64,000 nt of DNA, from NCBI GenBank assembly GCA_044226655.1, contig JBGAGO010000001.1:744001-808000 (forward strand), in the 5' to 3' direction. The translations under genes were made by a program, and so were the position numbers. The notes under the pieces are model-generated. The model worked only from the letters and a program-made list of their open reading frames with translations, was not told the origin of the DNA and made no database searches. Shown here one piece after another: positions 44,775 through 52,570 of this stretch (the stretch's first letter is position 1; each line of letters opens with the position of its first letter). Origin of the DNA: JBEVOS01 sp044226655. Lineage in GTDB: Bacteria > Pseudomonadota > Alphaproteobacteria > Caulobacterales > Aquidulcibacteraceae.

Positions 44775-46315
44775 CCATTCTCGCCCCTTCACGTGAGCTG
44801 CTGTTCGACGGCCCGGATTGGGATTTCGATCTGGTGCGCCGCGTGCACGACGCCGTGCAGGATATCGCCGTGCGCGAAATGGGCCTCGATATGTATCCCA
44901 CGCAGATCGAGGTGATCACGTCGGAACAGATGCTCGACGCCTATGCCTCGACGGGCATGCCGCTGTTCTACAAGCACTGGTCCTTCGGCAAGCATTTCGC
45001 GCGCAATCAGCAGGCCTATCGCAAGGGCTATCAGGGCCTCGCCTACGAGATCATCATCAATTCCAATCCCTGCATCTGCTACATCATGGAAGAAAACTCC
45101 GCGACCATGCAGACGCTGGTGCTCGCGCACGCCGCGATGGGCCACAATCACTTTTTCAAGAACAATTACGTCTTCCGGCAATGGACCGACGCGGACGGCA
45201 TTCTCGACTATCTCGATTTCGCCCGCACCTATCTCGCCAAATGCGAAGACCGCTATGGCCATGCCGAGGTCGAACGCGTGATCGATGCGGCGCACGCGCT
45301 GCAGAGCCACGGCGTGCATCGCTTTCCGCGCCGGCGCATGCCCGATCTGCGCAGCGAAGAGCGCCGTCAGCAGGAGCGGCGCCTGCACGGCGAGCAATTG
45401 TTCAACGATCTCTGGCGCACGGTGCCCACGCGCAAGGGCGCGCCCAAGCTCGATATCGGCGAAGAACAGCGCCGCACCTTGCTCGGCCTGCCGGAAGAAA
45501 ACCTGCTCTATTTCCTGGAGAAGACTGCGCCGCGCTTGCAGCCCTGGCACCGCGAAGTGCTGCGCGTCATCCGCCAGATCGCGCAGTATTTTTATCCGCA
45601 GGGCCAGACCAAGGTCATGAACGAAGGCTGCGCCACCTACACGCATTACCGCATCATGAACCGGCTCCACGAAACCGGCCGCATCAATGATGGCTCGTTC
45701 ATGGAATTCCTGCATTCGCACACCGGCGTGGTGATGCAGCCCGATTTCGACGACCGCCGCTTCAGCGGCCTCAATCCCTACGCGCTCGGCTTCGCCATGA
45801 TGCAGGATATCGAACGCATCTGCCGCAATCCGACCGATGAGGACCGCGCGTTCCTGCCGGACATCGCCGGCCACGGCGATCCCGATCACGTGCTGCGCGA
45901 TGTGTGGGCGAACTACCGGGACGAGAGCTTCATCTCGCAATTCCTGTCGCCGAAAGTGATCCGCGATTTCGGCTTCTTCCGCGTCGTCGACGATGAGGAC
46001 GAAGAGGAAATGAAGGTCGCCGCTATCCACGATGAGCGCGGCTATCAGAAGCTGCGCCGCGCGTTGTCACGCCATTACGATACGGCTTGGCGCATGCCCG
46101 ATATTCAGATCATGGATGTCGATCTCGCAGGCGATCGCCGCCTCATCCTGCATCATCGCGTGCAGGACGGCATCCTGCTCGACGCTGATGAAGCGCAGCG
46201 CGTGCTGGCGCATCTCGCCAATCTTTGGGGCTATGAGGTGACGCTGATCGAGATCGATCCCGAGACCGAGGACGAACTCGCCGAGCACGACGCCGAACCG
46301 CGCAACATGTTCTGA
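44771..46315 (+). CDS. spoVR: SpoVR family protein
   Basis: 514 aa. It matches the SpoVR/YcgB family, with NQQAYRKGYQGLAYEIIINS, EENSATMQTLVLAHAAMGHN and NEGCATYTHYRIMNRLHE. Conserved histidines and glutamates in HAAMGHNHFFKNN and GCATYTHY may bind metal. In Bacillus the homologue helps spore cortex formation; here no spore genes are expected and the role with PrkA and YeaH is probably in stress adaptation. Last gene of the operon; the next gene is convergent, 7 bp away. Confidence 0.95.
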   Translation: MTILAPSRELLFDGPDWDFDLVRRVHDAVQDIAVREMGLDMYPTQIEVITSEQMLDAYASTGMPLFYKHWSFGKHFARNQQAYRKGYQGLAYEIIINSNPCICYIMEENSATMQTLVLAHAAMGHNHFFKNNYVFRQWTDADGILDYLDFARTYLAKCEDRYGHAEVERVIDAAHALQSHGVHRFPRRRMPDLRSEERRQQERRLHGEQLFNDLWRTVPTRKGAPKLDIGEEQRRTLLGLPEENLLYFLEKTAPRLQPWHREVLRVIRQIAQYFYPQGQTKVMNEGCATYTHYRIMNRLHETGRINDGSFMEFLHSHTGVVMQPDFDDRRFSGLNPYALGFAMMQDIERICRNPTDEDRAFLPDIAGHGDPDHVLRDVWANYRDESFISQFLSPKVIRDFGFFRVVDDEDEEEMKVAAIHDERGYQKLRRALSRHYDTAWRMPDIQIMDVDLAGDRRLILHHRVQDGILLDADEAQRVLAHLANLWGYEVTLIEIDPETEDELAEHDAEPRNMF

Positions 46316-46322
46316 CAGGCGC

Positions 46323-46844
46323 TCAGATCTCGACCAATTGGCCTTGTTCGCAGATGCGCCGGTCCGCGCCGGAGGGCGGCTCGGCGATCTTGCGGCGGCG
46401 GTCCGGGCCGAGAAAATCATCGGTTTCGATGAACGCCCGTGGCCGCGACGCGACCGAGTCTAGGCGCGAGAGCAGGGAATTGGCCGTCAGCGGTTTAGTC
46501 AGGAATTCATCGGCGCCGGCGTCGCGCGCGGCGTTCACGCGCGTCATGTCGCCATAGCCCGTGATCATCACCACCCGCGCATGCGGCGCCGGGCTATCTC
46601 TGTCCGCGCGCAGCTTCTTCAGGAATTGCAGCCCATCCATGCCCGGCATGGCGTAGTCGAGCAGGATGACATCGGCCGTGCGCCGCTCCAGCAGCGCCCA
46701 GGCTTCCTCGGCGTCGCCGCACTCCCGCAGTTTCGCCACCCCGACGCTGCGCAGAACAGTCCGGATGAGGGCGCGCATGTGGGCGTTGTCGTCCACGATC
46801 AACACGTCGAGCGCCGCAAGCCCGCTGTCCAATGTCGCCTCCAC
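46323..46844 (-). CDS. Orphan response regulator with GPDRRR tail
   Basis: 173 aa. A receiver domain (about 12-135) has acidic residues Asp18-Asp19, phospho-acceptor Asp63 (VILLDYAMPGMDG) and Lys117 (LTKPLT). The C-terminal 38 residues have no DNA-binding domain but include DDFLGPDRRR and a second GADRR. The same tail pattern is in the receiver at 48554-49120. No histidine kinase is close. It probably transmits signals by protein contacts. Convergent with spoVR. Confidence 0.9.
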   Translation of the reverse strand: MEATLDSGLAALDVLIVDDNAHMRALIRTVLRSVGVAKLRECGDAEEAWALLERRTADVILLDYAMPGMDGLQFLKKLRADRDSPAPHARVVMITGYGDMTRVNAARDAGADEFLTKPLTANSLLSRLDSVASRPRAFIETDDFLGPDRRRKIAEPPSGADRRICEQGQLVEI

Positions 46845-46950
46845 CGCCGGCGAGCATAGGCCAAAGGGAGTAAACGCCCGCTTTCGCCAGCTGCATCCAC
46901 GCTTCGCTCACCTCCGTTAACGCCGCGCGCGTCTGGCGCTAAGGAAGGTC

Positions 46951-47640
46951 ATGTCTTCCGCGCTTGTTCTGTTTTCCGCCGGCCAGGATTCTGCGACCTG
47001 CCTCGCTTGGGCGCTCGCCCGCTATGATCGGGTGGAGACCATCGGGTTCGACTATGGCCAGCGGCATCGCATCGAGCTCACTCAGCGCCCGATCGTGCGC
47101 GCGGCGCTGGCGAGCCTTCTGCCGGCGCGCCCGCTCGGCGAGGATCTTGTCGTCGATCTCAAAGGTTATGGCGCGCTCGCCGAAAGCGCGCTCACCGCCG
47201 ACCGCGCCATCGAGATGCAGGCCAATGGCCTGCCGTCCACCTTCGTGCCCGGCCGCAATCTCGTCTTCCTCGCGGTCGCCGCCGCGCACGCCTATCGGCG
47301 CGGCATCGCCACGCTCGTCGGCGGCATGTGCGAGACCGACTATTCCGGCTATCCCGATTGCCGGCGCGCCACGCTCGACGCCATGCAATCGGCGCTCACG
47401 CTCGGCCTCGATGCGCCGCTCGCGATCGAAACCCCGCTCATGCAGCTGACCAAGGCGCAGACCTGGTCGCTCGCGCGCGATCTCGGCGGCGCACCGCTCG
47501 TCGATCTCATCGTGCGCGAAACCCACACCTGTTACGAAGGCGATCGCGCGCATTTCCATGATTGGGGCTTCGGCTGCGGCGTCTGTCCCGCCTGCGAGTT
47601 GCGCGCGGCCGGCTATGCTGCGTTCGTCAGCGGCGACTAG
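46951..47640 (+). CDS. queC: 7-cyano-7-deazaguanine synthase
   Basis: 229 aa. It makes preQ0 from 7-carboxy-7-deazaguanine with ATP and ammonia, for queuosine in tRNA. The PP-loop is SAGQDS (residues 9-14) in LVLFSAGQDSATCLAWAL; the usual form is SGGxDS, so Gly to Ala at position 2 is a variation. The zinc ligands are the Cys in HTCYEGDR and the three in GFGCGVCPACELR. The other queuosine genes (queD, queE) are not in the window. It lies between two orphan receiver genes but is transcribed from the opposite strand. Confidence 0.94.
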   Translation: MSSALVLFSAGQDSATCLAWALARYDRVETIGFDYGQRHRIELTQRPIVRAALASLLPARPLGEDLVVDLKGYGALAESALTADRAIEMQANGLPSTFVPGRNLVFLAVAAAHAYRRGIATLVGGMCETDYSGYPDCRRATLDAMQSALTLGLDAPLAIETPLMQLTKAQTWSLARDLGGAPLVDLIVRETHTCYEGDRAHFHDWGFGCGVCPACELRAAGYAAFVSGD

Positions 47641-47658
47641 GCGGCGGAGAGCGGGACG

Positions 47659-47705
47659 CCGCCGCCAGGGATACGATCAGCGTCCATCGTATCGCCCGGC
47701 GGCGG
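47659..47705. terminator. Long hairpin between queC and the next gene
   Basis: GATACGAT (47670-47677) pairs with ATCGTATC (47686-47693) around an 8-nt loop. Below a small internal bulge CCGCCGCC (47659-47666) pairs with GGCGGCGG (47698-47705). It lies between two convergent genes, so a bidirectional transcription end is likely, though no U-tract follows. Confidence 0.6.
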
Positions 47706-47726
47706 ACGGGCCTGCTGGTGCAGGTT

Positions 47727-48236
47727 TCAATTGGCCGCTAGCGCCCGATAGCGCAAAGCGACCTCGCGGGCGAACTGGTTGATCGCGCGACGCGCGTCGC
47801 CCCAATCGTCCAGAGACGCCCACTCAAGCTGGCCCTCGTAGAAATGATGATCGACGCGCGCAAGCTCACGCCCATCGGCGGCGCGGAGAACGGCGGTCAA
47901 AGCGGCGCCGCCGGTGGACAGCGAGCCGGAATAGGAAAGGCCAGGACGCGCGGAAAGCTGCGCGAAGGTCGGCCGGTTCGCCCGCGCGTCGCTGATCACG
48001 GTCTCGACAATGATCGGGCCGGACGGGCCAAAATCGGCGCCCTCACGCGCCAGCGCGGCGCGCAGCGCCCGATCGACGGTGCGCTGCAGGATCGGGCCTT
48101 CCCGCTCGCCCAAATCGTCATGGAGCTTGGCCGCGAATTCCGCCGAATAGCCAACGGGCGAAATGGTCACGATCTCCGCCGCGGCCGGCGAAGCGAGGGT
48201 GACGATCGCCAAGAGAAAGGGGCCCAGCCAGCGCAT
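47727..48236 (-). CDS. Exported hypothetical protein, 169 aa
   Basis: 169 aa. A signal peptide with a predicted cut after ASPAAA (about residue 20) precedes a mature domain starting EIVTISPVGYSAEF. IIVETVISDARANRPTF and the C-terminal INQFAREVALRYRAL recall small periplasmic proteins of the DUF3313 type, but I cannot assign the family firmly. Mature-part cysteines are absent. Probably periplasmic, function unknown. Confidence 0.7.
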   Translation of the reverse strand: MRWLGPFLLAIVTLASPAAAEIVTISPVGYSAEFAAKLHDDLGEREGPILQRTVDRALRAALAREGADFGPSGPIIVETVISDARANRPTFAQLSARPGLSYSGSLSTGGAALTAVLRAADGRELARVDHHFYEGQLEWASLDDWGDARRAINQFAREVALRYRALAAN

Positions 48237-48331
48237 CGCAAATTCACTGAAATCATCATGCGCCGAACCGTCGCGCCTGGCAGATCACGTTTCCGTAAAT
48301 TGGCCGCCCCAACGCAGAAGCCGCGCCTGCG

Positions 48332-48529
48332 CTAGTCCTCGTCGTCGTGGTCTTTGTCCTTGTCGTGGTGATCGGGCGTCACGGCATCCACGCCCGCGCC
48401 GACAATGGCGCCGCCGGCCTTCGCCGTGGTCGTGACCACAGCCCCCACCGCGCCCACGGCCGCGGCGGCAAGGCAGCCGGATAACAGCAGGCAAAGCGCA
48501 AGCGCTGCGGCGGAGATGCGAAGGCTCAT
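48332..48529 (-). CDS. Small lipoprotein, 65 aa
   Basis: 65 aa. The signal peptide ends in lipobox LLSGC (Cys19). It is followed by an alanine/glycine/valine-rich segment (AAAAVGAVGAVVTTTAKAGG) and a very charged C-terminal tail of His, Asp, Lys and Glu (PDHHDKDKDHDDED). This layout matches a recurrent group of short bacterial lipoproteins of unknown function (NF038104-like). The His/Asp tail could bind metal ions, an inference only. Confidence 0.8.
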   Translation of the reverse strand: MSLRISAAALALCLLLSGCLAAAAVGAVGAVVTTTAKAGGAIVGAGVDAVTPDHHDKDKDHDDED

Positions 48530-48553
48530 GGCGTCTTCGCTGCCCGAACAGAC

Positions 48554-49120
48554 CTAGGCCCGCAATCGCGAATCGCAGGCTGGCGCGTCGTCGATGATGG
48601 TTTCGTCTTCGCGGTCGGCACGCCGCCGCTTCGGCCCGATATAGTCCGGATTGTACGAGCGGCGCCGGTCCGGCCCGTAAAACGTGGCGCTGCGCACGAA
48701 GAGACGCGTGTCCGTCAGGGCGGCCCCGACGCGGTCGAGCAGCATCTGCGCGCTAATCGGTTTGCGCACCAGGCCGTGCACGCCGGCGTCACGCGCCGCC
48801 GCCACGCGCGCGCGCTCGGTATGGGCGGTGAGCATCACGATCGGCACTTGATGATTGGGAGACTCGCGGCCCAGCCGGAGCCGTTGCGTCAGCGCGACGC
48901 CATCCACCGGCGTCATGTTCCAATCCAGGATCACGAGGTCGACGGGAAACCGGTTGATCAGGTCGAACGCTTCATCGGCGCCGGAGGCCTCCGCGATCCT
49001 GCGCAGGCCCGCCGCGCGCAGCAGCGACCGCACGAGAAACCGCATCTGCCGATTGTCATCGACAATGAGGATTTGGAATTCGCTCAATTGCACCGATGCG
49101 TCCGCCTTGGCGCTGATCAA
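48554..49120 (-). CDS. Orphan response regulator with GPDRRR tail (second)
   Basis: 188 aa from a TTG at 49120; no in-frame ATG precedes the receiver, and a GTG at codon 10 is an alternative. Asp21-Asp22, Asp66 in LVILDWNMTPVDG and Lys120 (VRKP) form the receiver site. The tail has ATFYGPDRRR and IGPKRRRAD, like the receiver at 46323-46844. An acidic end (REDETIIDD) follows. No kinase gene is near. It is an output-free receiver that likely works through protein contacts. Confidence 0.87.
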   Translation of the reverse strand: MISAKADASVQLSEFQILIVDDNRQMRFLVRSLLRAAGLRRIAEASGADEAFDLINRFPVDLVILDWNMTPVDGVALTQRLRLGRESPNHQVPIVMLTAHTERARVAAARDAGVHGLVRKPISAQMLLDRVGAALTDTRLFVRSATFYGPDRRRSYNPDYIGPKRRRADREDETIIDDAPACDSRLRA

Positions 49121-49298
49121 GCGATGAGAAGACTAAATCGCAGTTAATCCGCGCGGACGATCAGAACAACAAGCGCGGCGCCCCAAGGTTATGCATGTAA
49201 AACTTCAAGTTGATTTTGAAATTACGCGAAAAGAACTTGAGTAGGCGGCGCCCGCGAAGCGAGACTCTTTGAAAGTATAAGATTCTTTCTCGCAGCAT

Positions 49299-49329
49299 TG
49301 CGGCGCGAGCTCCAAGAACTCGCGCCGCA
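49299..49329 (-). terminator. Hairpin after the pirin gene
   Basis: An 11-bp perfect stem (TGCGGCGCGAG with its complement, 49299-49309 and 49319-49329) with a 9-nt loop stands 34 bp beyond the pirin stop on the minus strand. No U-tract follows, so termination is probable but not certain. The adjoining 49190-49290 is AT-rich and contains no gene. Confidence 0.55.
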
Positions 49330-49362
49330 TGACTTTGGGGCCGCTAAGCAAGCACAGAGGCT

Positions 49363-50067
49363 TTAGGGCGCGTCGACCAGCACGATTTCGGACTCGGCCT
49401 TGGCGCTGATCTCCAGAATCGTTTCGTCCTGGATGGCCGCGCCGTCGCGCTCGCCCAGCTCGACGCCGTTGATCGCCACCGCGCCCTTGGCGACCGCCAG
49501 ATAGGCCCGGCGCCCCGCGCCAAGCCCGTGCGAGACGGAATCGCCCGGTTTCAGCGTCGCCGCCAGCACCCGCGCATCCTGCCGGATCGGCAGTGCGCCT
49601 GCGTCCCGATCGGCCTCGAAGCCGGACGCCAGCGTCACCAGTGCGCCGGCCCGCTCGGCCTTCGGGAATTTGGCCGCGCCCCAAAAGGGTTCGCCGCCGC
49701 GCACCTTCGGCATGATCCAGATCTGGTAGAGCGTCGTGGCCTCGTCTTCGAGGTTGTACTCGGCATGGCGCACGCCGCCGCCGGCGCTCATCACCTGCAC
49801 GTCGCCGGCCTCGGTGCGGCCCTTATTGCCCATCGAGTCCTGATGGGTGATCGCGCCCGAGCGGACGTAGGTGATGATTTCCATGTCGTTGTGCGGGTGC
49901 GGGGGAAAGCCGGTTTTCGGCTGAATGGTGTCGTCGTTCCACACCCGCAGCGCCCCCCATTGGGTGCGCGCGGGGTCAAAGTACTCCGAGAACGAAAAGT
50001 GATAGCGGGCCGCCAGCCAGTCATTGTCGAACCGGCCAAGCGAGGAGAAGGGGCGTTTTTCGATCAT
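49363..50067 (-). CDS. Pirin family protein
   Basis: 234 aa from the ATG at 50067; the longer frame upstream runs through the REP-like element and is not coding. The N-terminal cupin carries the iron ligands His57 and His59 (PHPHND), His101 and Glu103 (GVRHAEYN), the same spacing as in pirin. Bacterial pirins may act as quercetinase-like dioxygenases or as redox-sensing cofactors; the substrate is not known here. Divergent from the cupin gene. Confidence 0.92.
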   Translation of the reverse strand: MIEKRPFSSLGRFDNDWLAARYHFSFSEYFDPARTQWGALRVWNDDTIQPKTGFPPHPHNDMEIITYVRSGAITHQDSMGNKGRTEAGDVQVMSAGGGVRHAEYNLEDEATTLYQIWIMPKVRGGEPFWGAAKFPKAERAGALVTLASGFEADRDAGALPIRQDARVLAATLKPGDSVSHGLGAGRRAYLAVAKGAVAINGVELGERDGAAIQDETILEISAKAESEIVLVDAP

Positions 50068-50116
50068 GGCCGGTAGATAAGGAGTGTTTGATGCAATTGC
50101 AACAATTCTCTTTTTT

Positions 50117-50171
50117 GTACCGCCGGCTTCCAGCCGGCAGACGACGAATGCCGGCTGGAAGCCGGCGGTAC
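50117..50171. repeat. REP-like palindrome, copy 2
   Basis: The arms (50117-50139 and 50149-50171) are identical in sequence to copy 1 at 28357-28411, again with a 9-nt loop, but the loop bases differ. It lies in the divergent promoter region of the pirin and cupin genes. Confidence 0.92.
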
Positions 50172-50239
50172 GCGCACGCTGCTGACGCGTGCGGGCCGTC
50201 CCACGGCTAAGATGGCGCCCTTCCCAAAGGAGACCGCCC

Positions 50240-50728
50240 GTGTCCGAAACCAAACCGCCCGTCGCCGTCGCTGACCTGCCGTGGAAGGATTGGGGCGAAG
50301 GGCTCCGCTTCGGCGGCCGCACGCAAACGCTGTCCAACACGCGCGACGGCGGCAAGCTCCGCATCGGCGTCGTCATCGAGGAGCTGCCGCCCGGCAAGCA
50401 AAGCTGCCCCTTGCACTGGCACACGGCGGAGGAGGAGCACGCTTTCATGCTCGAGGGTGAGGTGACGGTGCGCATCGGCGAGGCGCGTCACCGCTTCGTC
50501 GCCGGCCAATTCGTCAGCTTCGCCGCGGGCGTGCCGATCGGCCATTGCTTCGTCAACGAGACCGACAAAACCGCCCGCTATCTCGTGATCGGAAACAACG
50601 ATCCGCGCGACGCATGCATCTACCCCGACAGCAATAAGGTCGCGCTGCCGGGGCTGGCGGAATATTTGTTTCTAGGCCGCAAAACCGAGGATTATTGGGA
50701 CGGCGAGCGCGCGGGCGAGCCGCTCTAG
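50240..50728 (+). CDS. Cupin-domain protein
   Basis: 162 aa from a GTG at 50240, preceded by AAAGGAG. The cupin motif 1 is PLHWHTAEEEHAFMLEGEV (H-x-H-x4-E-x-H-x5-G), giving the metal-binding His, His and Glu, and motif 2 includes GVPIGHCFVN with a further His. A single cupin barrel; it may be a small metal-dependent enzyme or a sugar/nucleoside binder. The C-terminal LGRKTEDYWDGE is conserved in similar proteins. The stop overlaps the next convergent gene by 4 bp. Confidence 0.88.
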   Translation: MSETKPPVAVADLPWKDWGEGLRFGGRTQTLSNTRDGGKLRIGVVIEELPPGKQSCPLHWHTAEEEHAFMLEGEVTVRIGEARHRFVAGQFVSFAAGVPIGHCFVNETDKTARYLVIGNNDPRDACIYPDSNKVALPGLAEYLFLGRKTEDYWDGERAGEPL

Positions 50729-51126
50729 CTGGTCGCCGCCGGCGCCCGTTCGAACTGCTGCAGACGCGAGGCCACGATGCCGCAAATGATCACCGCCGCG
50801 TAGCAGGCGAACATCAGCGCGGCGAATTCCTTGCCGAGCGTCGCCGGCAGATTCGGAAACACCGCCGCGAAGGAATTGATCTCATAGATGCCGACCAGCA
50901 GGCCCGGCACCGCGAAGATCGAGGCCGCTTCCGCGCGGTCCGAGGGATCGACCTTCAGCAATTTCAGCAGCCCGTAGGTGACGCCGAACATTACGATCGG
51001 CAGCGTCATGAACAGCCACGACACGCCGCCCACGCCCTCATGAAACACGCTCTGGCCGACAAAGCGGAACGACAGCGTCACCAGCAGCCACAGCACAAAT
51101 CCAACGATGGTCCATCGCGCGATCAT
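50725..51126 (-). CDS. Membrane protein, DUF5367-like
   Basis: 133 aa with four predicted membrane segments at about 4-20, 36-58, 66-82 and 101-121. A region FVGQSVFHEGVG between the first two suggests a DUF5367-like family, of unknown function. It is likely an integral inner-membrane protein. Divergent from the gene at 51418, with about 290 bp between them. Confidence 0.7.
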   Translation of the reverse strand: MIARWTIVGFVLWLLVTLSFRFVGQSVFHEGVGGVSWLFMTLPIVMFGVTYGLLKLLKVDPSDRAEAASIFAVPGLLVGIYEINSFAAVFPNLPATLGKEFAALMFACYAAVIICGIVASRLQQFERAPAATS

Positions 51127-51417
51127 CGAACCCTCCCTCCGCGCCCCTTTAGGGCGTCCTCTACCTAAACGTTAGGAGCGGTCCCCGTTCGCGGCAAAGC
51201 CTTTCGCGAAAATCGCGCGGCCTGGCGGGCGCTTAGTCGTCGGGCGGCCCCGGCGAAGCATAGATGGTGAACTCGCGAGGTCTTCGACGGCGTATCTCTA
51301 CCTTGGGTAGGTGTAGGCCGCGAGGACTATTCCATTTTTCTTTGTAATGCTCGCGCGTTTTTGCCGAGCGCTAACCTCATTGCGGTCTACTGACGCAAGG
51401 TAATCGCAAGACGACCC
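51127..51417. promoter_or_regulatory. Divergent promoter region with CTACC-TTG-GGTAG
   Basis: 290 bp between divergent starts. A 13-bp inverted repeat CTACC-TTG-GGTAG lies at 51298-51310 with GTGTAGG directly after it, in a 120-bp stretch ending 108 bp before the plus-strand start. Another AT-rich segment follows (51330-51365). A LuxR-type or similar dimeric regulator could bind the repeat. No gene is supported here. Confidence 0.4.
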
Positions 51418-52563
51418 ATGTCTACGACGGCGGATTTCAATCGTTTAGCGGCGCGTGTGCGCGCGGCCGCACGCCATGACGGCGTGATCGAAACGGCGCA
51501 AGTGCGCCTGCTCGGTCTGGACGAGGTGCGCGCTGCGGCCGGCGCGCGCTGGCCGCGCATGCGCGATCACGTGCGCGAAGGCTCGCTCAAGATCATCACC
51601 AATCGGATTTCGGCGGATGATGCCGTCATTCCGTGCGGCGACGGCTTCCTCGTCGTGTTCGCCGACGGCGCGCCCGATGCGGTGCAGCGCGCGTGTGTGG
51701 GGCTCCGCGAAGCGCTGCTGGCGTTCTATCTCGGTGACGAAGGGCTCAAGCCCCTGCGCGCCGATGTGCAACAGGAAAAGACCTCGCCCGCGCGCCTCGC
51801 CGATCTCGCCGCCAATGCGCCCAACGAGGGCCGGCTCGGCGGGCTGCGCAATCAATTGGAGCTTGGCCGCTTCTGGCCGGTCTGGTCGCCGCGCCGCGAA
51901 ATGGTCGCCGCGCATCTGTGCGCGCCGACCATCGATCTCGCCGGCGGACGCATCCGTCTCGGCTATGAGCGCGATTTCCTCGAAACCGCGCGTCACCGCG
52001 ATGCGGATTGTCTTGATCTCGATCTGTGCCTGCTCGAGCAAGCCTGCGCCGCCGCCGAGCGGCCGGATGCGGCCGCACTTGGCGTCACCGTGCACGCCAC
52101 GACCATGCAAAACCGCAAGACCCGCGCGGTCTATGTGAAGCATATCGCGGCCAACGCCTCGCCGGCGCTGCAGCGCATGTTCGTGGCCGTCAGCGAGATC
52201 GAGCCCGGCACGCCGCTCATCTCGCTGAGCGATTGGTCCAATGCGCTGCGCGCCTGGTTCCCGCGCGTGGCGTTCGATTTTCATCACAGCGATCGCGCGG
52301 TCGGCGCCGTCGCCTCGGCCGGCATATGGGCCGCCGGCTATCAATTGCCGATCAGTTCGTCTTGCTCGAACGCGCAGCTCAAAGCTGCGTTCACCGAGCT
52401 CGAAATCTGGTGCCGCACGCTGCGCAAGCAGAACGTCCAGCCGATGGTGCACGGCTTCTCCGGCTCGGCGTTCTCCGATGTCGGCGCCGTGTGCGGCGTA
52501 TCGTTCGCGACCGGCGCCGATCTTTGGCCGGTTGTTTCGACGCCGCCGCGCGCCGCTGCGTGA
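51418..52563 (+). CDS. Degenerate GGDEF/EAL-like protein
   Basis: 381 aa, no signal peptide. Residues 73-83, CGDGFLVVFAD, look like a worn-out GGDEF loop; the Gly-Gly-Asp-Glu-Phe active site is missing. The region from about 155 (FWPVWSPRREMVAAHLCAPT) resembles the start of an EAL domain, with ISLSDWSNAL later, but the Glu-Ala-Leu triplet and the metal-binding residues are not recognised. It would be an inactive sensor or protein scaffold. The assignment is by visual likeness only. Confidence 0.6.
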   Translation: MSTTADFNRLAARVRAAARHDGVIETAQVRLLGLDEVRAAAGARWPRMRDHVREGSLKIITNRISADDAVIPCGDGFLVVFADGAPDAVQRACVGLREALLAFYLGDEGLKPLRADVQQEKTSPARLADLAANAPNEGRLGGLRNQLELGRFWPVWSPRREMVAAHLCAPTIDLAGGRIRLGYERDFLETARHRDADCLDLDLCLLEQACAAAERPDAAALGVTVHATTMQNRKTRAVYVKHIAANASPALQRMFVAVSEIEPGTPLISLSDWSNALRAWFPRVAFDFHHSDRAVGAVASAGIWAAGYQLPISSSCSNAQLKAAFTELEIWCRTLRKQNVQPMVHGFSGSAFSDVGAVCGVSFATGADLWPVVSTPPRAAA

Positions 52564-52570
52564 GCGCGCC

